The notes: generated from the letters alone by a model not told the origin. 53,652 nucleotides of DNA from an uncultured Bacteroides sp. (GCA_949288585.1 CASEKR010000007.1:1-53652), one strand, 5' to 3'; positions 16,524-25,324 are shown, counted from the first letter of the stretch. Numbers and translations: made by a program.

Positions 16524-18146
16524 TCAATCGGCTTTCTTATCCCACCAAAGAGGCGTACCTCCATTGTCCTCTCCACCCAACAGGGAAACGGCAGCAGCCA
16601 CGTTTTGGGCATTGTCGCGATACTCCGTCGAGGGGAAAGGCACGCGGCGCACTTGCGTGCTGGTATTGATCAGTCCACCGCTGTTGTTCACCACCACCGG
16701 GAAAATCCGAGGGTAGGCCGTGCGACGGAAGTCGGACCAAGCCTCCTGCCCGTCGGGATAGATAGCTATCCACTTCTGGGTGATGATACGTTCCAAATTC
16801 GTCTCAAAACCGGCAGCTTCGTCCCACTGGATGGTGACGGTTCCCAACAAGGGACTGCCTGCGCCCACACTGTTGCCCGAATTAGCGGGGTCTGTATAAG
16901 GGGCGGGCACGCTGGTATTGTCGGCCAGGTAATTGTCGGCACCCGACACGCCCAACACTTCGAAGGAGGCACGTACGCCTTGTTCATACAAATCCTTGGC
17001 TGTCCCGTTCATGGCCCATCCGCGCAAAGCGCCTTCGGCGCGCAAGAAGTAAGCCTCGGCGGGATTCATCCACACCAGTTCGTCGTCGCTGCCCATGGCG
17101 ATGTCTGAGAAATCATCGCTTTCGGCATAAGTGGCACGGTTCATGTTGATGCCCGTACGGATGCCCTTATAGTCGCCGTTGCCGGAAACCAAGAAGTAAC
17201 TGCCGATGCGCGGGTCGTTGTAACCATTCAGATAGGAATCCATCGTTGCGCCCATGCGTGCATCGGTAAACTCGCCCGGCCCGATGACGAACAGCGGATG
17301 ACGGTAACTGAAATCGGTGTCGTGCTGTAAAGAAGCAATGTCGGTGGCAGACGTCATCACTCCCACCCTGTGCGACACAGCCTCTTCGGCCATTTGGCGA
17401 GCCTTGGACTCGTCGGCATAGACAATACGCATGGCCAGGCGGAGCTTCAGGGTGTTGGCGAACTTAATCCAGTTCTCCACGTTGCCGCCATACACAAAGT
17501 CATACTCTTCCAGCACCTTGGCCGAGGCGTCTTTCGTGTAATAGTCCGTCAGGACGCTGATAGCCTCGTTCAACTCGTCGAAAAAAGAATTATAGATGTC
17601 CTGCTGGCTATCGTAGGGATTATACAACTCGCCGTTGCCGAAGCGGATGTAAGGCAACGGGCCGTAAGTGTCCGTACAGCGCGACATGGCCAAGACTTTG
17701 ACTACTGTTGCCACGGCTGCCACCTGCGGACGCTCTTCGCGCGCCTTGTCGTAGACCTCCTTCCACGGAGTCATGACACCCACGAACGCACGTTCCCAAG
17801 CACGGTCGCGCCAATCCACGGTCATGTTATAAGTCAGGAAATTAGAATTGCCGAACCAGATGTTGCAAGCCCCGGTGTACCCGGCAAACGACTGGCCGGT
17901 CAGGTTGTCGATGACCTGGTAAGTGTCGGCGCCAATGCCCGTACCGTCGGCCGAAAGCTGCTCGACCGTCATGACGTTCTTCAGCATCTGCACGAAGAAC
18001 GAGCCGGTGCTCAAGTCATCGCGGTTCATCATTTCCTCGGTGGCCTGGTGGGGATTCGTGTTCCACTCCTCGTACTGCCCCGTGCAACCCTGCATGGCCA
18101 GCATCAAGGAGACGGCTCCCATTAAAAGTATCTTTTTTCTATTCAT
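16524..18146 (-). CDS. SusD-like glycan-binding lipoprotein
   Basis: About 540 residues, outer-membrane lipoprotein (MNRKKILLMGAVSLMLAMQGC) of the SusD/RagB superfamily; EEWNTNPHQATEEMM after the lipobox is typical of the SusD-like_2 group. Helical TPR-like segments (VAAVATVVKVLAMSRCTDTYGPLPY, WIKFANTLKLRLAMRI) and the C-terminal ITQKWIAIYPDGQEAWSDFRRTAYP block are characteristic. It forms the lid on the SusC transporter and captures oligosaccharides. The ATG is 26 bases after the susC stop; the start could equally be the adjacent Met codon at 18149. A 22-bp repeat array follows the stop codon and separates it from GH18. Confidence 0.93.
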   Translation of the reverse strand: MNRKKILLMGAVSLMLAMQGCTGQYEEWNTNPHQATEEMMNRDDLSTGSFFVQMLKNVMTVEQLSADGTGIGADTYQVIDNLTGQSFAGYTGACNIWFGNSNFLTYNMTVDWRDRAWERAFVGVMTPWKEVYDKAREERPQVAAVATVVKVLAMSRCTDTYGPLPYIRFGNGELYNPYDSQQDIYNSFFDELNEAISVLTDYYTKDASAKVLEEYDFVYGGNVENWIKFANTLKLRLAMRIVYADESKARQMAEEAVSHRVGVMTSATDIASLQHDTDFSYRHPLFVIGPGEFTDARMGATMDSYLNGYNDPRIGSYFLVSGNGDYKGIRTGINMNRATYAESDDFSDIAMGSDDELVWMNPAEAYFLRAEGALRGWAMNGTAKDLYEQGVRASFEVLGVSGADNYLADNTSVPAPYTDPANSGNSVGAGSPLLGTVTIQWDEAAGFETNLERIITQKWIAIYPDGQEAWSDFRRTAYPRIFPVVVNNSGGLINTSTQVRRVPFPSTEYRDNAQNVAAAVSLLGGEDNGGTPLWWDKKAD

Positions 18147-18172
18147 CATAATAATGTGTGATAAGATTAACA

Positions 18173-21100
18173 TTAGAATTTCAAATTCACAGAGAAACCG
18201 ACGCTACGCAAGCTGGGCTGCATGAAGTAGTCAATGCCTTGGAAATAGGTGCCCGTGCTGGAAGTGGCTTCCGGGTCGAAGGGAGCCTTGCAGTAGAACA
18301 TCAGCAAGTTGCGTCCGATGACCGACACGCGTGCGCCTTTAATCCACTTCACCCACTTCGTGATGGGGATATCGTAGCCGACGGAAAGCTCGGCCAGGCG
18401 GATGTTGGTCATGTCATACGTGTACATGGAGCCGATGCCGGAAGTGCCGCCGCCAATGGCCTGGTAATATTCCTTGGCGGGAATCAGTTGGCCGTTGACC
18501 AACGCGCCTCCACGGTCGCGGGCTTCGGCCGTGGCTTCGGACACACCATAGTAGTCCATCTTGGCCTGCGTGGACGACACGCCCACACCGCCGAAACGAC
18601 CGTTGATAAGGAAGCCCAACGTGACACCCTTCCACTCGAAGCTGTTGCGCCAGCCCAAGGTGTAGTCGGGATTGGAATTGCCGGCATAGATGAAGTTGTC
18701 CGGGTCAGTGGTCACCTGCTGGTCAATCAGGCCCACGATGATGTGGCCGTGCTCGTCAGTCTTCAGAGTATTCACGTAGATATCGCCCATCGAGCCGCCT
18801 TCTTTCAGCACCATGCGATAGCCGTCCGTGCCGCCCATGTTCATCTCGTCCATCTCAACGAATCCGCCGGTGGGCAACTGCTTGCGAGGCAACAGTTCCT
18901 TGATGACATTCTTATTGATAGAATAGACAAGGTTCGTGTTCCACTTCACAGGCCCGAGGTCTTGGTCAAAGCCTACGGTCAGTTCGATACCCTTGTTGTC
19001 TACGCGACCGGCATTGACATAGTAGGAAGTATAACCGGAACTGGAGGGCAGCGTGGGGCTGAACAACTGGTTGGACGTGATGGACTTGTAGAGCGTCAGG
19101 TCGATATTCAGCTTGTTGTTGAACAGGCGGGCATTCAGACCGACTTCGTATGCCTTGGTCGATTCAGGCTTTAGGTCAGGGTCTACCAAGTAAGTCATAG
19201 TCTGCGGATAGCCGTTGACGACCGGGTAAGTGGAAATGGGAATGTAACGCATCAGCGCATTACCCACCTTGCTGAACGAGAAGCGCGCCTTCAGGAACGG
19301 CAGGATGTCCGACTTGATAGGCAACATCTCCGTCAGGATGGCCGATACGCCCACCGAAGGATAGAAGAAGCCCTTTTTCTCATACTTGGTGCCGCCCATC
19401 GTGCTGGGCCAGTCATTGCGCGCGGTCAGGTCAAGGTAAGCCATGCTCTTATAACCCACCTGCGCCGTAGCGAAGATAGCCTGCGTCTGGTCGTGATACC
19501 CTTCCTGCGCCACACGGAGGCTTGTCAGGTTCAAGTTGGAATAGGTGAACAGGTTAGCCGTGCTCTGCAAGGGGCCTCCCATGCTGGAGTAAGCATACTG
19601 CGTGTCGCGGATGCTGGCGCCTACGGTGGCGCGGAGAGAGAAGTCACCGATATACTTGTCGATGTTCAGCATAGCGTCCGCATAGATTTGGGTAGTAGAC
19701 AGTTCGTCCTTGTAGTAAGCGCCCATGTCCGAACCGGCAAAGAGGTTGAGCGTAGAGGCATAATACTTCTTGGTGCGCACTTCCTTCGTGCCGTCGTAGC
19801 GCACGCGACCCGAGATGTTCATCCAGTCATTGATTTTGAAAGTCAACCCGCCGCCAAACAGATAGCGGTCTTTGTTATTGTTGAACTTGTCGCGCTCGGT
19901 AATCCACCACGGATTCTGCATCATCATGCCCTGGTCGCCGTAAGGCCAATACTGTGTCTTGAAGTTGCGCGAAGCGTCGTAACGCTCGAACGTCTTATAC
20001 TTATTGATATCGTCTCCACGCGGGAAGAGGTAGATGGGCACCAAGGGATTGAAGTATTGACCTTGCGCCAACATATTCTGCTCGTTGACGCGCATATACA
20101 TAAAGGTGAGATCCAACTCCAGGCGCCCGTCCAAGAAACTGTTCGAGTTACGGAACGTCACATTGTAACGGTCCATGTCGTTGTTGTGGATGATGCCGCG
20201 CGCGTTGACAGCCCCTAAAGACAAGTAAGTCTGGCTCGTCTCCGTACCCAACGATATGCTGGCGGAGTTGCTCATGTTGTAACCCGTCTGGAAGAAATCC
20301 GCCGGGTCATACGAACTGGGCGTGGACAGTTTTTGCCCCCAACTGTCGAACGAACCGGCCTCCGAGCCATACGTGTTCTGGAAACGCGGCAAGACAAACG
20401 GGTTGCTGAATGTCGTGCTGTTGGACAAGGTTATTTCCGGCTTGCCCGTGCGCCCCTTCTTCGTGGTAATCATCACCACGCCGTTGGCAGCCTCGCCGCC
20501 ATACAAGGCAGCGGCGGCTGCGCCCGTCAGCACGGACATACTCTCGATGTCCTCGGGATTGAAAGCGGCAATGCCGTCGCCGGACTGTCCCATGCCGGTG
20601 TACATGTCGCCAGGCTGGGTACTCGACAAACTCGGCACGGGAATACCGTCCACCACATACATGGCATTGTTATTGCTGGCGATGGACTTCGTACCACGCA
20701 TCACCACGCGTGCTGCGCCGCCTACGCCTGTGGACGCCGTGTTGATGGTGACGCCGGCAATCTTGCCGGCCAACGAGTTCATGAAGTTGGCATCTTTCAC
20801 TGTAACCAACTCAGCCGGTTTAATTTCCTGCACATTGTAAGTCAAAGCTTTGGTTTCTTTCTTGATACCCAAGGCGGTGACAACAACTTCGCCCAGTTCC
20901 GTCAGGTTCTCTTCCATCGTAATATTCAAGGGAGTATCGTCTTTTACAGTCACCTCCAATGTCGTATAACCTGTATAAGAGAATACCAACACGTCACCCG
21001 GCTTCACTTTCACGGAAAAGTGGCCGTCCAAATCAGAAATAGCACCGCTTGTCGTATTTTTCACGCGGATGTTCACGCCGATGAGGGGTTCTCCCTTAGC

Positions 21101-21304
21101 GTCTTTCACAATTCCCTGCACGGGGAAAACAGATTGCGCCACTACATCCTGCCCTGGACGGTCCTCGGAAAGCTCAGTTGCCGCAGCATTGACAGGCAGC
21201 CCTGTGCCCAACAGACAGAATGCCATCAACAGGCTGGGAAGCCACGACTTTTTCTGTCTCCAAACTTTTTCATGTTCCGAATTAGAAAATTGAAAGTTTT
21301 TCAT
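18173..21304 (-). CDS. SusC-like TonB-dependent outer-membrane transporter
   Basis: A 1043-residue SusC/RagA-type porin. A signal peptide (to about residue 40) is followed by a carboxypeptidase-D-regulatory-like domain (about 60-130, FPVQGIVKDAKGEPLIGVNI), a TonB-dependent plug (about 135-270, GEVVVTALGIKKETKAL, YVVDGIPVP, ALYGGEAANGVVMITTKKG) and a 22-strand barrel to the C-terminus (VGFSVNLKF, terminal Phe). No STN signalling domain precedes the plug, so it is not a direct partner of an anti-sigma factor, consistent with the GntR regulator next door. It imports large oligosaccharides using TonB energy. It is the first gene of the PUL transcript, with a leader of about 200 bases containing a hairpin and facing a likely antisense RNA. 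Confidence 0.95.
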   Translation of the reverse strand: MKNFQFSNSEHEKVWRQKKSWLPSLLMAFCLLGTGLPVNAAATELSEDRPGQDVVAQSVFPVQGIVKDAKGEPLIGVNIRVKNTTSGAISDLDGHFSVKVKPGDVLVFSYTGYTTLEVTVKDDTPLNITMEENLTELGEVVVTALGIKKETKALTYNVQEIKPAELVTVKDANFMNSLAGKIAGVTINTASTGVGGAARVVMRGTKSIASNNNAMYVVDGIPVPSLSSTQPGDMYTGMGQSGDGIAAFNPEDIESMSVLTGAAAAALYGGEAANGVVMITTKKGRTGKPEITLSNSTTFSNPFVLPRFQNTYGSEAGSFDSWGQKLSTPSSYDPADFFQTGYNMSNSASISLGTETSQTYLSLGAVNARGIIHNNDMDRYNVTFRNSNSFLDGRLELDLTFMYMRVNEQNMLAQGQYFNPLVPIYLFPRGDDINKYKTFERYDASRNFKTQYWPYGDQGMMMQNPWWITERDKFNNNKDRYLFGGGLTFKINDWMNISGRVRYDGTKEVRTKKYYASTLNLFAGSDMGAYYKDELSTTQIYADAMLNIDKYIGDFSLRATVGASIRDTQYAYSSMGGPLQSTANLFTYSNLNLTSLRVAQEGYHDQTQAIFATAQVGYKSMAYLDLTARNDWPSTMGGTKYEKKGFFYPSVGVSAILTEMLPIKSDILPFLKARFSFSKVGNALMRYIPISTYPVVNGYPQTMTYLVDPDLKPESTKAYEVGLNARLFNNKLNIDLTLYKSITSNQLFSPTLPSSSGYTSYYVNAGRVDNKGIELTVGFDQDLGPVKWNTNLVYSINKNVIKELLPRKQLPTGGFVEMDEMNMGGTDGYRMVLKEGGSMGDIYVNTLKTDEHGHIIVGLIDQQVTTDPDNFIYAGNSNPDYTLGWRNSFEWKGVTLGFLINGRFGGVGVSSTQAKMDYYGVSEATAEARDRGGALVNGQLIPAKEYYQAIGGGTSGIGSMYTYDMTNIRLAELSVGYDIPITKWVKWIKGARVSVIGRNLLMFYCKAPFDPEATSSTGTYFQGIDYFMQPSLRSVGFSVNLKF

Positions 21305-21433
21305 AATTTTGCAGTTGATCTAAAATTTAAGTGTTCTACATGCCGATCCCTATGTACCCTGCAAGCTCATAGGAAGATCGTTTTAGATTAATCCTAATAG
21401 AAGAGGCACATTCCACAGTGTCTCTTCTTTTTT
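21304..21433 (+). ncRNA. Candidate cis-antisense RNA opposite the susC leader
   Basis: A plus-strand -7 box TAATTTTG lies at 21304-21311, exactly opposite the susC start codon, and a strong intrinsic terminator ends at 21433. A transcript of about 110-120 nt from roughly 21318 to 21433 would be fully complementary to the proximal susC leader. No plus-strand ORF exists upstream that would need this terminator. Cis-antisense RNAs of this placement (for example DonS of B. fragilis, next to an N-glycan PUL) are known to repress susC. The -33 region is weak, so the exact start is uncertain. Confidence 0.6.
21399..21433 (+). terminator. Intrinsic terminator on the plus strand within the susC leader
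   Basis: An 11-bp stem AGAAGAGGCAC (21399-21409) / GTGTCTCTTCT (21418-21428) with one G-U pair and an 8-base loop is followed by six T residues (21428-21433). Read on the minus strand the hairpin has no T-run, so it is directional for plus-strand transcription. Confidence 0.8.
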
Positions 21434-21485
21434 ACTTCTTACTTTATTCTATTCTTCATAGGCTAATGATGGTATTAAATTAATA

Positions 21486-21501
21486 ATATGTTCATACATA
21501 T
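21486..21501. promoter_or_regulatory. Candidate operator for the GntR regulator
   Basis: ATATGTTCATACATAT is a perfect 6-4-6 inverted repeat placed just downstream of the susC -7 element, around +6 to +21 of its transcript. A symmetric site at this spot suits repression by a dimeric GntR-type protein encoded divergently. Assignment rests on symmetry and position only. Confidence 0.4.
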
Positions 21502-21512
21502 AAATGATTGTG

Positions 21513-21546
21513 CAAATATACTGATTATTTCTAAGAAACAAGCAAT
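21513..21546 (-). promoter_or_regulatory. PUL (susC) promoter
   Basis: Minus-strand TATATTTG (21520-21513) matches TAnnTTTG. A partial -33 element ATTG lies at 21546-21543 with 22 bases between. Transcription would start near 21507, giving a leader of about 200 bases before the susC ATG. Confidence 0.6.
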
Positions 21547-21549
21547 CCT

Positions 21550-21581
21550 CTTGTTTTTTTGCACAAAAAAAATTATTTTTG
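21550..21581 (+). promoter_or_regulatory. Promoter of the GntR regulator gene
   Basis: CTTG (21550-21553) and TATTTTTG (21574-21581) are 20 bases apart, a good Bacteroidetes promoter; the predicted start is near 21588, leaving about 19 bases of leader. It overlaps the -33 region of the divergent susC promoter, so the two promoters probably interfere and could share control. Confidence 0.6.
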
Positions 21582-21606
21582 CCCCAGAAACTTAAAGCAA
21601 TACATC

Positions 21607-22341
21607 ATGGAGATAAAACAGAACCGTTCAAAACCTCTTCATATACAAGCAGAAGAGATGTTAAGAAGGCTTATTGAAGAGAAAGACTATAAAGAAGGAA
21701 AGCTGCTGCCCAGCGAAACAGATATGTCTAAACAATTAAACATATCAAGGAACACCTTACGACAAGCGCTCAACAAGCTAGTCATGGAAGGATTGCTGAC
21801 CCGAAAGAAAGGCGTCGGCACAAAGGTGGCCAAACGGGGCATAGCCGGCGGCATCAAAAACTGGCTCAGCTTCTCACAAGAAATGAAAATGCTGGGCATC
21901 GAAATCCGCAACTTCGAACTGCACCTCTGCTTCAAGAAGGTCACGGGAGAGATTGCAAACTTTTTCGAGATTCCACCCGCGCAGACAAACAACGCCCGTT
22001 GCCTGGTCATGGAAAGGGTCAGGGGCAACAAGGAATATCCCTTCGTCTACTTCATCTCTTATTTCAACCCGAAAATCGGAATGACGGGAGACGAAGATTT
22101 CAACAAGCCCTTGTACGAGATGTTGGAAACGCAATATGGCATAGTTGTAAAAACAAGCAAAGAGGAAATCTCAGCCAGATTGGCCGGAGAGTTCATTGCA
22201 GAAAAACTAGAAATCGGGACTGAAGACCCTATATTAATAAGGAAGCGTTTCGTGTATGACGTCAAGGGTAGACCCATAGAATATAATATAGGATATTACC
22301 GTGCGGACAGTTTCACTTATACTATAGAAGCTGAACGCTGA
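21607..22341 (+). CDS. GntR-family (HutC/UTRA) transcriptional regulator
   Basis: About 244 residues. An N-terminal winged helix (about 8-75, LLPSETDMSKQLNISRNTLRQALNKLVMEGLLTRKKGVGTKV) is joined to a UTRA effector domain (about 95-240, ending VYDVKGRPIEYNIGYYRADSFTY). This is the HutC subfamily; relatives such as NagR sense sugar phosphates. Divergent from susC, it is the obvious local regulator, probably a repressor relieved by a product such as Man-6-P, GlcNAc-6-P or Man-1-P (inference). PULs more often use hybrid two-component, SusR or ECF sigma/anti-sigma systems, none of which is present here. The ATG at 21607 is chosen; an upstream TTG (21559) would lie inside the promoter. Confidence 0.88.
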   Translation: MEIKQNRSKPLHIQAEEMLRRLIEEKDYKEGKLLPSETDMSKQLNISRNTLRQALNKLVMEGLLTRKKGVGTKVAKRGIAGGIKNWLSFSQEMKMLGIEIRNFELHLCFKKVTGEIANFFEIPPAQTNNARCLVMERVRGNKEYPFVYFISYFNPKIGMTGDEDFNKPLYEMLETQYGIVVKTSKEEISARLAGEFIAEKLEIGTEDPILIRKRFVYDVKGRPIEYNIGYYRADSFTYTIEAER

Positions 22342-22398
22342 AACGTCCCCTTGACAACCCTTTTCTTAACCCGCCAAAATTGCCGAAGACATGCCACA

Positions 22399-22487
22399 GA
22401 AACACGTAAGTGTTTTAGCGAAAATGCTTACGTGTTTCCGGAGTTTTACTTAAATATTCCAGAAGAATACTTAAGTGTTTTTCTGGA
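22399..22487. repeat. Two palindromic elements after the GntR gene
   Basis: GAAACACGTAAG (22399-22410) pairs perfectly with CTTACGTGTTTC (22427-22438). A second pair TCCAGAA (22458-22464) / TTCTGGA (22481-22487) encloses TACTTAAGTGTTTT. The segment ACAGAAACACnTAAGTGTTTT recurs downstream of ispE (52885-52904). The first may also stop the GntR transcript, but no long T-run follows. The rest of the 22342-22666 gap shows no gene. Confidence 0.75.
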
Positions 22488-22618
22488 TTTATAACTGTAA
22501 AAAAACAACGTATTCAAAGACATAATTCTTCAACATTTTTTATCTTCAGAAGAAAACGCCTTTCCCGGACTGTCACAATTTTTCTCAAAGAATCCTGCAG
22601 TATTCATAAAAAAATACT

Positions 22619-22626
22619 TACCTTTG
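22619..22626 (+). promoter_or_regulatory. Probable -7 element of the second GH3 gene
   Basis: TACCTTTG matches TAnnTTTG and gives a start near 22633, about 34 bases before the GH3 ATG. No convincing -33 TTTG is seen. Confidence 0.5.
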
Positions 22627-22666
22627 CGGATAGGAAACAAAAACCTGATAAACACTTTTATAGAAG

Positions 22667-25264
22667 ATGAAAAATATATGGAAACCCTTGTTAGGTATCA
22701 GTGCCATAGGACTATGCCTGCAGTCGTGCGGCTCGAAACTGCCGTACCAAGACACTTCCCTGTCGGCTGACGAACGCGCAGCCGATTTGGTGAAACGATT
22801 GACATTGGAAGAAAAGACATCCCTGATGCAAAACACGTCGCCCGCTATTCCCCGGCTGGGTATCAAAGAGTATGACTGGTGGAACGAAGCCTTGCATGGG
22901 GTGGGACGCGCTGGCTTGGCCACAGTCTTCCCGCAATGCATCGGCATGGCCGCCTCGTTCGACGACAGCCTGCTGTTCGACGTGTTTACGGCCGTGAGCG
23001 ACGAGGCCCGCGCCAAGAGCAATGAGTTTGCCAAGGCGCAAGGCGGGCTGAAACGTTACCAGGGCCTGACCTTCTGGACCCCGAATGTCAACATCTTCCG
23101 CGACCCGCGATGGGGACGGGGGCAGGAGACGTATGGCGAAGACCCTTACCTGACAGCACGGATGGGCGTCAGCGTCGTGCGCGGACTGCAAGGACCGGAC
23201 GAGGCGAAGTATGACAAACTGCACGCATGCGCCAAGCATTTCGCCGTCCACTCCGGCCCGGAATGGAACCGCCACACCTTCAACGCGGAGAACATCGCCC
23301 CGCGCGATTTGTGGGAGACCTATCTGCCCGCCTTCAAGGCATTGGTGCAAGAAGCCGGCGTAAAGGAGGTGATGTGTGCCTACAACCGCTACGAAGGCGA
23401 GCCTTGCTGCAGCAGCAACCGCCTGCTCCACCAAATTCTGCGGGACGAATGGGGATATGAGGGTATTGTCGTATCGGACTGCTGGGCCATCAACGACCTC
23501 TTTACGCCGGGACACCACCATACGGAACCGGACGTGCCGCATGCCACAGCAAAGGCAGTCAGCAGCGGCACCGACCTGGAATGCGGCGAAAGCTATGGTT
23601 CGCTGGTGGAAGCTGTGAAACAAGGTTTGATTGACGAAGCGACCATAGACACCTCGCTGCAACGGTTGCTGAAAGCCCGCTTCGAGTTGGGAGAATTTGA
23701 CGAAGACGTGCCATGGCACCAGATTCCCCTCAGCGTGGTGGACAGCAAAGAACACCGCGACTTGGCCCTGCGCATGGCTCAGGAAAGTATCGTCCTGCTG
23801 CAGAACAAGAACAACCTCCTGCCCCTAAAAAAAGAAGGACTGAAAATTGCCCTGATAGGACCGAACGCCAACGACAGCATCATGCAATGGGGCAACTACA
23901 ACGGATTCCCATCGCATACAACCACCCTGCTGGAAAGCCTGCACAAACTACTGCCCGCCTCGCAACTGGTTTATGAACACGGATGCGACCACACGTCGGC
24001 CGTCGCCCTGCAAAGCCTCTTCGGCGATTGCACATCGGAAGACGGACAGAAAGGCTTCAAGGCCTCCTATTGGAAAGCCATGGGAAGTGAAGGCGAGCCC
24101 GACGTCGTCACCCAAGTGGCCAATCCTTTCCGTTTCACCACGGCTGGCGCCACGGTCTTCGCCCCCGGCGTGCCCCTTGGCGGATTCTATGCCGAATACG
24201 AAACGACCTTCCGGCCCCAGAAGAGTGAAGAAGTAGTCTTTAGCTTCCACACGCAAGGCAGCGCCCAACTGCTGGTGGACGGGAAACAGGTCGCATCGGC
24301 AGCCAATATGAAGAGCAACCGCGTTTACGTCTTGCAGGCAAAGAAAGGGGAATCATATGACCTGAAAGTGACCTTTGCAGCCACGGAAGGAGACTGCGCC
24401 ACCCTGAACTTCGACTTCGGGCGCGAAGTGCCCCTGGATTTGCAGAAATCTGTCGACCGCGTGAAAGACGCTGACGTGATCATCTTCGCCGGAGGCATCT
24501 CCCCAGGACTGGAAGGAGAAGAGATGCCGGTGCAGATACCCGGGTTCCGGGGCGGAGACCGCGAAAGCATCGAATTGCCTGCGGTGCAAACCGAACTGCT
24601 GGAAGAACTGAAAAAAGCCGGCAAGAAAATTGTCTTCGTCAACTTCTCCGGTTCGGCCATGGGCCTGGCCCGCGAAACAAAGCTATGCGACGCCATCGTA
24701 CAAGCCTGGTATCCGGGACAAGCCGGGGGAGACGCCATTACGTCCGTGCTCTTCGGCGACTACAACCCGGCCGGACGCCTGCCCGTCACATTCTACAAGG
24801 GCACGGAGCAACTGCCCGACTTCCAGGACTATAACATGAAAGGACACACATACCGTTATATGTCCGGACAGCCCCTCTTCCCCTTCGGCCACGGACTGAG
24901 CTACACCACCTTCAGCTACGGCCAGGCCAGTCTGTCTGCCGATGAAGTGGAATGCGGCGAGACCTGCACCCTCACCATCCCCGTCACCAACAGCGGCAAT
25001 CGCGACGGCGAAGAAGTAGTCCAAGTCTACCTGCGCCGCCCAGGCGACCAGGAAGGACCGAGCCACACACTCCGCGCCTTCAGCCGCATCCCGCTGAAGA
25101 AGGGCGAAACACGTCAGGTAAGTTTCCAACTGGACGGGGAAAGCTTCGAATGGTTCGACACGGAGACGAACACCATGCGCCCCCTGAAAGGTGAATACGA
25201 AATCCTGTACGGCGGCACCTCCGACACCAAGCAACTGAAATCCGTCCGCGTGAAGTTGATCTAA
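22667..25264 (+). CDS. GH3 beta-glycosidase (xylosidase-like) with PA14 insert, lipoprotein
   Basis: An 865-residue lipoprotein (MKNIWKPLLGISAIGLCLQSC). The barrel domain has YDWWNEALHGVGRAG and IFRDPRWGRGQETYGEDP, KHFAVHSGPEWNRH for substrate binding, and the nucleophile Asp in GIVVSDCWAI. The C-terminal GH3 sandwich is interrupted by a PA14-like beta insert (about residues 450-590: GFYAEYETTFRPQKSEEVVFSFHTQGSAQLLVDGK), followed by a fibronectin-III-like tail. WNEALHGV and the Glu-Trp-Asn-Arg pattern are usual in GH3 beta-xylosidases / alpha-arabinofuranosidases and related beta-glucosidases. It is transcribed alone after the GntR gene on the plus strand; whether it belongs to the N-glycan regulon is unclear. 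Confidence 0.88.
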   Translation: MKNIWKPLLGISAIGLCLQSCGSKLPYQDTSLSADERAADLVKRLTLEEKTSLMQNTSPAIPRLGIKEYDWWNEALHGVGRAGLATVFPQCIGMAASFDDSLLFDVFTAVSDEARAKSNEFAKAQGGLKRYQGLTFWTPNVNIFRDPRWGRGQETYGEDPYLTARMGVSVVRGLQGPDEAKYDKLHACAKHFAVHSGPEWNRHTFNAENIAPRDLWETYLPAFKALVQEAGVKEVMCAYNRYEGEPCCSSNRLLHQILRDEWGYEGIVVSDCWAINDLFTPGHHHTEPDVPHATAKAVSSGTDLECGESYGSLVEAVKQGLIDEATIDTSLQRLLKARFELGEFDEDVPWHQIPLSVVDSKEHRDLALRMAQESIVLLQNKNNLLPLKKEGLKIALIGPNANDSIMQWGNYNGFPSHTTTLLESLHKLLPASQLVYEHGCDHTSAVALQSLFGDCTSEDGQKGFKASYWKAMGSEGEPDVVTQVANPFRFTTAGATVFAPGVPLGGFYAEYETTFRPQKSEEVVFSFHTQGSAQLLVDGKQVASAANMKSNRVYVLQAKKGESYDLKVTFAATEGDCATLNFDFGREVPLDLQKSVDRVKDADVIIFAGGISPGLEGEEMPVQIPGFRGGDRESIELPAVQTELLEELKKAGKKIVFVNFSGSAMGLARETKLCDAIVQAWYPGQAGGDAITSVLFGDYNPAGRLPVTFYKGTEQLPDFQDYNMKGHTYRYMSGQPLFPFGHGLSYTTFSYGQASLSADEVECGETCTLTIPVTNSGNRDGEEVVQVYLRRPGDQEGPSHTLRAFSRIPLKKGETRQVSFQLDGESFEWFDTETNTMRPLKGEYEILYGGTSDTKQLKSVRVKLI

Positions 25265-25276
25265 GCCCCCTCCCCT

Positions 25277-25324
25277 ATCCGCAGGTCCATCGGATTACTA
25301 TCCGCCGGACCTGTGGATTTCCAT
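25277..25324 (+). terminator. Hairpin downstream of the GH3 gene
   Basis: ATCCGCAGGTCC (25277-25288) pairs with GGACCTGTGGAT (25307-25318) with one G-T pair, then TTTCCATTT. It starts 13 bases after the GH3 stop codon; the T-tract is interrupted, so efficiency is uncertain. Confidence 0.6.
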
